Shown here piece by piece: positions 58,778-64,000 of a DNA stretch of 64,000 nt. The position numbers and the translations under genes were made by a program. How positions within the stretch are numbered: position 1 is the first letter of the stretch; every line of letters begins with the position of its first letter. This DNA is from Brachionus manjavacas (Eukaryota; Rotifera; Eurotatoria; Ploima; Brachionidae). The notes under the pieces were generated by a model. That model was given only the letters and a program-made list of their open reading frames with translations, ran no database searches and was not told the origin of the DNA. The stretch is from assembly GCA_019054805.1 (NCBI GenBank), contig JAHQIY010000002.1, positions 5,146,001 to 5,210,000 of the forward strand, in the 5' to 3' direction.

Positions 58778-59816
58778 TGCTTAACATTTTCGTGAAAATT
58801 TTTTGCATTCAATGATTGTGAAAACATTTTTGCTAAAATTAATTGGCCATTGTCCAATTATCTTTAATGAGCATCTTCTATAAAAAATTTATAAATTAAT
58901 ATTCAAGTTTACACAAAAAAATTTTTTGATTTCCATGAATTTTATTTTGATTAATTTTTATTTTATAATTAAACTGGGTCCAATAAATAGCATCCGGAAT
59001 CCATAAGTCAGAATCAAGGATAAATGAAATTTCTTCAATTCTATGCAGTTTTTGTTGCGTTCTAGGGTGGCTATTATGGGAGCCAAGCAAGTGTTGGATT
59101 TAAAAAAAAAATAAATTTAAGTCTTTGGACTTTATTTTGGGACTTTAAACCAACTCTGCTTGTGAGTGTTAAGCACCCCCTCTGCATGCTTAAATTTTGC
59201 CCTAAGCATATCCAGAAGTACTTGGAGCTTTCTTTCGTATGAATGTGCTGATATGCGTTCGTTCAGATGCTCGTGTGTGAACTTAGTGTACTTTTTAAAA
59301 TTTAAGTACCGAGTTCAGCAGCATTTGCTGGATATAGGGTGCTAAGCTAAGTCCGAAGGGCAGTCGGAAAAATTATAGAACTTACCCCCATAACCAAGTG
59401 TAGTTATGAATTTTGATTTATGTTTTGATTTGTTATGAATTATGAATTTTGAATGTTCTTTTTTTAAGTAGATTTGGCATCAATTAAAAATAATTAGTGA
59501 TTTTTTCACATTTTTTTATAATTCTCTTTTTATTAACATACTCTAAATAAAATTTCTTTTTTTTTCCATGTTAAAAAGATAGGATAAAAAAAATTACGAA
59601 TCGCAATGTATAAGTATTTGTGTACGAGGTTTGCACTCTCCCTCCATTTATTTCAAAATTTATACCAAAATATAAAATTGTCGTGTATTTTAAAAATTAA
59701 AGCTTTTATTAGGCGCTTTATTAATTTCTTTTAATTTTGATAAATTAAAAAAACACAAAGGGTAATAAGAAAATTGTGGGGAAAATATTAAAAAAAAATA
59801 AATTTAAAGTTGAGAA
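58778..59816. other. intergenic DNA with a GC-richer island
   Basis: 59100-59400 is noticeably less AT-rich (CACCCCCTCTGCATGC, TGCTCGTGTGTGAAC) but has no long frame and no fold I recognise; it may be an unclassified repeat or ncRNA. The rest is AT-rich. Confidence 0.35.
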
Positions 59817-59957
59817 ATGAGTTCAGATTGGGAAAATTTTATTACTATTTTTAAAAAGTTTTATAATGAGCAGGAAAATTTTTTAAATGAAGAATCTACT
59901 AGAAAAGGAGAATCACAGAAAATTCTAGAACAATATGTGTTTTATGCTAGGTATACA
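59817..59957 (+). CDS. possible first exon of a transposon-related gene
   Basis: ATG at 59817 starts MSSDWENFITIFKKFYNEQE and continues with charged residues for about 45 codons to a possible donor (GTATAC) near 59950. The rest of the frame stops soon after. It lies 350 bp upstream of the PIF1 helicase remnant on the same strand, so it may be that element's 5' exon. No motif recognised. Confidence 0.25.
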
Positions 59958-60307
59958 TTCAATAGAAAAATAGTAATTTTTTTTTGAAATTTTTTTTGGC
60001 CAATATTATTTATGTTTTTATTTTTTTTATATGAAATTTAAAAAGTTAAAATTTAGAAAATTAATAAAATTTGATTCTTATTTTTTAAATTTTTCAATTA
60101 TAGATATAGGTAAAAATAAAAGAATGCTTAAGGATCGTTATAAAAGATAAATACAACTACAAATTTAAGTTAACAATTTTAAGTTAAAAGTTTTAACTTT
60201 ATGCTAATTAAAAAAAAACGGAATTAAAAAACAATTAAAATGAAAAAATAAAACATAAATCTTGCTGCGTCTTTGATAATAAAAAACCATAGAATAAATA
60301 AGACTTT

Positions 60308-60730
60308 TTGACAAAAGTAATTTATAACTGCTTTATCAAGCTTGAAAAAGATGGTGCGAAATGGCAAGCTATTCAAAGAGCAGACGCTATAATTTTTGAT
60401 GAAATTAGCATGCTAAACTACATAATGCTAAATAAAATCAACGAAATATTAAACGCAGCGATGAATAGCAGTCTAGACATTATTTTTGTTGGCAAGACTG
60501 TGATTTTAATTGGCGACTTCTTCCAACTGCCGGCTGGAAGATTGACACCTCTACTACCTGTAGAGCCACTTTCTATGTCTCCTCTATTTACCGAAAATTT
60601 TACACTGTTTTAATAGAAACTAATTTTCGCCAACAAAGTGATAAAGAGTTTCAACAGTTTTTAAATAATTGTAGAATGGGAACACTCAATGAAAGCGATG
60701 AAAAATTTATTATTGAAATTTTTTTAGAAT
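60308..60730 (+). pseudogene. PIF1-type helicase, N-terminal part (Helentron-like element)
   Basis: An SF1B helicase fragment. Helicase motif II appears as ADAIIFDEISML and motif III as LIGDFFQLPAGR. After a frameshift near 60613 the text continues ETNFRQQSDKEFQQFLN and RMGTLNESDEKF, the next conserved PIF1 block. The Walker A part upstream is missing. The frame ends where a LINE reverse transcriptase fragment begins (about 60733) and the helicase resumes at 61760. Such PIF1 domains occur in cellular PIF1 and in Helitron/Helentron RepHel proteins; the transposon setting and the OTU domain downstream favour the latter. Confidence 0.75.
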
Positions 60731-60732
60731 TT

Positions 60733-61747
60733 AAGATCAGTGTAATTTTAAAGATTCAATTTGCTTAAATGAATTAATTATGGCTTTAAAAAGATTAAAA
60801 AATGAAGCGGCATCAGGACCTGACCAAATACATAATTTAATGTTAAAAAACTTTCCTAGAAATTCATTAATAGAAATCACAGAACTTTTTAATTTATCTC
60901 TTAGAGAAAATAAGGTCCCGAAAGCGTGGAAAACTTCGAAAATTACAATGATTCAAAAAAAGGCTTCTAATTTACAAGATCCTTTAAACTATAGACCAAT
61001 TAGCATAACGAGTTGTTTAGGAAAGCTCCTGGAACGCATAGTATTTTCAAGATTGTACAATTATTTGGAACAAAATTCACTCCTTATCCAGGAGCAATCT
61101 GGATTTAGGAAACACCGGCGAACATCAGATAATCTTTCGTTTTAATTCAAAAAATTGTGGAATCACTTAATAGAAAAAATAAAGTTTGTGGCCTATTTTT
61201 TGATATTTCTAAAGCCTTTGATAGGGTTTGGCATGAAGGTTTACTTTTTAAATTGATTAAAATGAATCCACCTCATTACTTGACTAACTGGATTAGATCC
61301 TTTTTGGATAGTTAGACATTTAAGGTAAATGTGAATGACCACTTGAGCGACGAATATCAATTAACTGCAGATGTTCCTCAAGGCTCAGTAATTAGTCCTC
61401 TTTTATTTAGGACATATATTAATGACATCCCCAAAAGGAACAAAACAAATAACGAATACTCTCTGCTTTTCGCAGATGATCTAGTTACATTCTTCATTTA
61501 TAACAAAAAAGGGAACCTAGAAAATAAGCTAAATCAATACACCAACGAACTAGAACAATGGCTTATTAAATGGAAAATGAAGATATCAGTTGAAAAGTCG
61601 TGTTCAGTAGTCTTCTCTAGGTAAAAAAAAGAGAGTGAAAATCTTAACTTAAAAATTTATCAAAACAGAATAGTGAGCCAAAACGAAATCAAGTTTCTTG
61701 GTATAAAATTTGATTCAAAATTAAATTTTAATATATTAGTAGACGAA
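60733..61747 (+). pseudogene. LINE family 2 reverse transcriptase fragment inside the helicase
   Basis: Reads ALKRLKNEAASGPD, YRPISITSCLGKLLERIV, EQSGFRKHRRTSDN, IFDISKAFDRVWHEG (stop-broken), PQGSVISPLLF and LLFADDL. It is nearly identical at the DNA level to the LINE at 28.1-29.4 kb from 61020 on. It has several stops. The copy ends abruptly near 61747 (ILVDEL) without the LINE 3' UTR or A-rich tail, so it is bounded on both sides inside ORF2. Confidence 0.85.
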
Positions 61748-61759
61748 CTGGATGTAAGT

Positions 61760-61902
61760 CGGATGTGACTGGGCAAACAATACATAAATTTCAAGGAATA
61801 ACTTTAGAAAGATGTGATGTGGCAATTTATGAGAATATTTTCTCAGTTGATCAAGCATATGTTGCTTTGCCAAGAGTAAAAAAAGCTTCTCGCCTGAAAT
61901 AA
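61760..61902 (+). pseudogene. PIF1-type helicase, C-terminal motifs
   Basis: DVTGQTIHKFQGITLERCDV and VDQAYVALPRVKKASRLK, then TAA. These are helicase motifs V and VI of PIF1/RecD-type enzymes (TIHKSQG, AYVALSR). It is the direct continuation of the helicase that is interrupted at 60733. Confidence 0.8.
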
Positions 61903-62190
61903 AGTTGAAGTATTACAAACGAAAAAATAATAACTCTTTTTTCTCAAATGAAGATGGAAGATTAAATTTTAAGGGTAAAATATAAAAAGCAATTTTAAAT
62001 GAATACTAAGTCATTTGGTTTTAAGTAATTATTAACCATTTTATTAAAAATCGTGAGATTAATATTAAGAACTTTAAGCTTGATGATTATGCTTTATCAT
62101 ATGAGGTTAAAATGCAAACAATCGATTATTATTTTTCTAAAAATGGAACATTTTTGGAATATATTTTGAGTAAAACAGTTTGTTTAGTAA

Positions 62191-62728
62191 AAAAACTATT
62201 CATCAGAAATTGAAGTTGATGAAACGATTACAAACAGTCTTCATCCTCTTTTCAGGCGAGAATACTCACCGGTCGTTACATCCCCAGATGGGAATTGCCT
62301 TTTTCATATGGTGAAATTGGGTTTATTTTGCACTACTGAAAAAACAACTTTTCTTAGATTTCTATGTTTATTAGTTTTATTCAAGTTTAAAGATCAATAT
62401 TTAGATTTAATCAAAAAAGAAATCGATTTTTCAGGACAAAATTATAATAAAGAAAATCTTTCATTGAAAAAATATCGCGAAATTTTGTTATCAGCAAGAA
62501 GATCTGGTTTTTGGTGCAATGAATACCATTTTTCAGCATTAGCAACTGGACTTAATACAAATATTTATATTTATTCAGAAATGAAAACCAACTGCTCAAC
62601 TGCCATTCATCAACTATTAGAATAATTCAATTCAATGCCAATTAACGATTGTCATTCCTTGGTTTTTAGATCCATTTCAAGAACAATCACATCAAAATTT
62701 ATATGTGGATTTTACGAAACCAAAATAA
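62191..62728 (+). pseudogene. OTU-type cysteine protease domain remnant
   Basis: An open frame from 62191 reads SLHPLFRREYSPVVTSPDGN and CLFHMVKLG: the DGNCLFH catalytic Cys motif of OTU proteases. It continues with a KYREIL/WCNEYHFSALATGLN block and NIYIYSEM, matching the later OTU helices. A stop at 62623-62625 is followed in another frame by HQNLYVDFTKPK, which could supply the catalytic His strand. OTU proteases cut ubiquitin chains in cells, but OTU domains also occur in Helentron-type transposons together with a PIF1-like helicase. Its position 290 bp after the helicase on the same strand fits that. Confidence 0.65.
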
Positions 62729-62885
62729 CACAAAAAGAAACGAATAAAACTACAGTACCGATTTGACAAGTGAATTTCTGGTATTTTTAAGTAATTTTAC
62801 GTATATTTACGTAAAATTACGTAAAAATTGGTAAAAATGAAAAAACCAAAAAAAAGCTCGATTTTTTGAATTTTTTATTATTTTC

Positions 62886-63533
62886 TAATAAATTTTGAAA
62901 AAATTAGTTTCTATTTATTAAATCAAATTTACCAAAAGTTACTTTTTTTAGGTAAATTTTTGTAAGAAAAAGGTATAATATGGTAAAAAAAAGTAACTTT
63001 TAAAAAAAAATATCGAGACAAAAAGAATATTATAAATTAATAGCATATTTTAATAATTTGATTTTTTTGGCTTGATTTACTTTGACCTTGCGTTTTTTAG
63101 GTTATCTCTCGCTCTATCTTAGGCCAGATCAAACGCTGAATCTTTTGGCACATATTTCTTTAATTTTCCTTAAATCCAAGTTTTAAAAAAATAGCATAAT
63201 ATTATATTACATACTTTTAATTTCAAAGAAATTTTACAATTACTAAATGTAATAATTACATAAGTCAATTAAAAAAGTAAAAATTCTTAAAATTTTAAAA
63301 GATTAAATATATGTTATTTTTTGTTTTATAGGTAGTTGATATAGTGATAGACAAAAAAGGCGGATGGTCAGACTTCTAGTTTATTAGAAAAATTAAAATT
63401 TATTAATTTTCTTTCAAAAGTTACTTTTTTTTATACCATATTTTACCTTTTTTTACAAAAATTTACCTAAAAAAAAGTAACTTTTGGTAAAATTTGATTT
63501 AATAAATAGAAACTAATTTTTTCAAAATTTTTT
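62886..63533. mobile_element. inverted-repeat element with 125-bp arms
   Basis: Left arm from 62886 (AATTTTGAAAAAATTAGTTT, then ACCAAAAGTTACTTTTTTTA) to about 63012; the right arm 63402-63533 is its reverse complement with few mismatches. The interior of about 390 bp is non-coding. Just outside on the left, 62795-62840 carries TTACGTAAAATTACG words like the arms of the element at 26.6-27.6 kb. No clear target duplication. Confidence 0.75.
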
Positions 63534-63536
63534 AGA

Positions 63537-63563
63537 CGCGGAGGGGACCGCGTACCCTTCGCG
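63537..63563. other. GC-rich hairpin
   Basis: CGCGGAGGG pairs with CCCTTCGCG (one G-T pair) around a 9-base loop, in an otherwise AT-rich setting, and is followed by a T run. It lies at the edge of the inverted-repeat element and near the Helentron-like remnant. Confidence 0.5.
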
Positions 63564-63565
63564 GC

Positions 63566-64000
63566 TTTTTTTAGATACTAAATTGATAAAATTTTGGCAT
63601 ATTTTTTATTTTGCATTATTGTTCTCTCTACTAAAACAACCAGAATGTAATTAAAAAAATATTATTTAACTGCTTTCATCCAGATTAATTTATTTTTTTG
63701 AGACTCAACATTAAATCCACAATTTTATTTTTGACATTATTTTTTTATTTAACTATTTGAGATTAAATTATTGTCATTAGATTTAATTAAATCGTTTTCA
63801 ACAAAAAAGTATGTTTAAAAGTCATACCTAAAATAATTTTGAATATTCTTCCAAATCAGACCAACTAAAACGTTCAATAAATGAATCTGCTTAATCCTAT
63901 TCAAATTCATTTATTTAAACATTAAAATAATTAAAGTTAAAAAAGAAAAATTTAAATTTAATTTAACTTTTGTACTCATATTTGATAAAGGCATTCTAGA
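63566..64000. other. AT-rich DNA at the right edge
   Basis: No gene or repeat seen. Confidence 0.4.

Noticed and set aside
58896..59090. 64-codon minus-strand frame
   Set aside because: No motif, no supporting splice sites, AT-rich composition.

Overview
This is an AT-rich (roughly a quarter G+C by eye) animal nuclear window. It uses the standard genetic code, short introns (about 45-60 bp) alongside a few introns of 2 kb, and many degraded transposons. The conserved genes (calcineurin A, an SLC17 transporter, kynurenine formamidase, a ZIP11-type zinc transporter, a SOX factor) are metazoan. My best guess is a small invertebrate such as a monogonont rotifer; this rests on overall style, not on a diagnostic marker. 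Gene models below were built by hand from splice motifs, reading-frame phase and protein similarity. For each complete multi-exon model the exon lengths sum to a multiple of three.

Layout. 1-4.7 kb: AT-rich DNA with one possible terminal exon. 4.7-11.4 kb: calcineurin A on +, with two alternative 3' exons that each encode a version of the autoinhibitory segment. 12.9-15.3 kb: degraded retroelement and integrase-type debris. 15.5-19.2 kb (-) and 31.6-36.1 kb (+): two head-to-head paralogues of a secreted vWD / EGF / WxxW mucin-like protein. Within them, two tracts are nearly identical while the parts between and outside are diverged, as expected from gene conversion. The 12 kb between their 5' ends holds a BED-finger-like transposase remnant with subterminal repeats, a large hairpin element, a mariner-type remnant, an SLC17-family transporter (24.1-26.0 kb, -), a TTACGTAA-armed inverted-repeat element, a 5'-truncated LINE and a 1 kb element built from tandem palindromic GTCAAAGTC units.

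36.8-48.0 kb is a nest of LINEs: one almost complete copy (ORF1 with two zinc knuckles, ORF2 with endonuclease and reverse transcriptase), then a second + LINE broken open by a TA-flanked TIR element and a minus-strand LINE, then a CR1-like fragment, an inverted-repeat element and a tRNA-headed SINE candidate. 48.5-51.3 kb holds a divergent pair, kynurenine formamidase (-) and SLC39A11-like (+), 448 bp apart. 54.5-55.3 kb is a single-exon SOX gene with a TATA box. 56.6-64 kb is again mobile DNA: two MITEs with clear target-site duplications (9 and 8 bp), and a Helentron-like remnant (PIF1 helicase split by a LINE fragment, followed by an OTU-type protease domain).

The strongest observations are the conversion-like pattern between the inverted mucin genes, the paired calcineurin autoinhibitory exons, the family of foldback elements that appears to keep a common centre while its arms differ, and the PIF1+OTU remnant.
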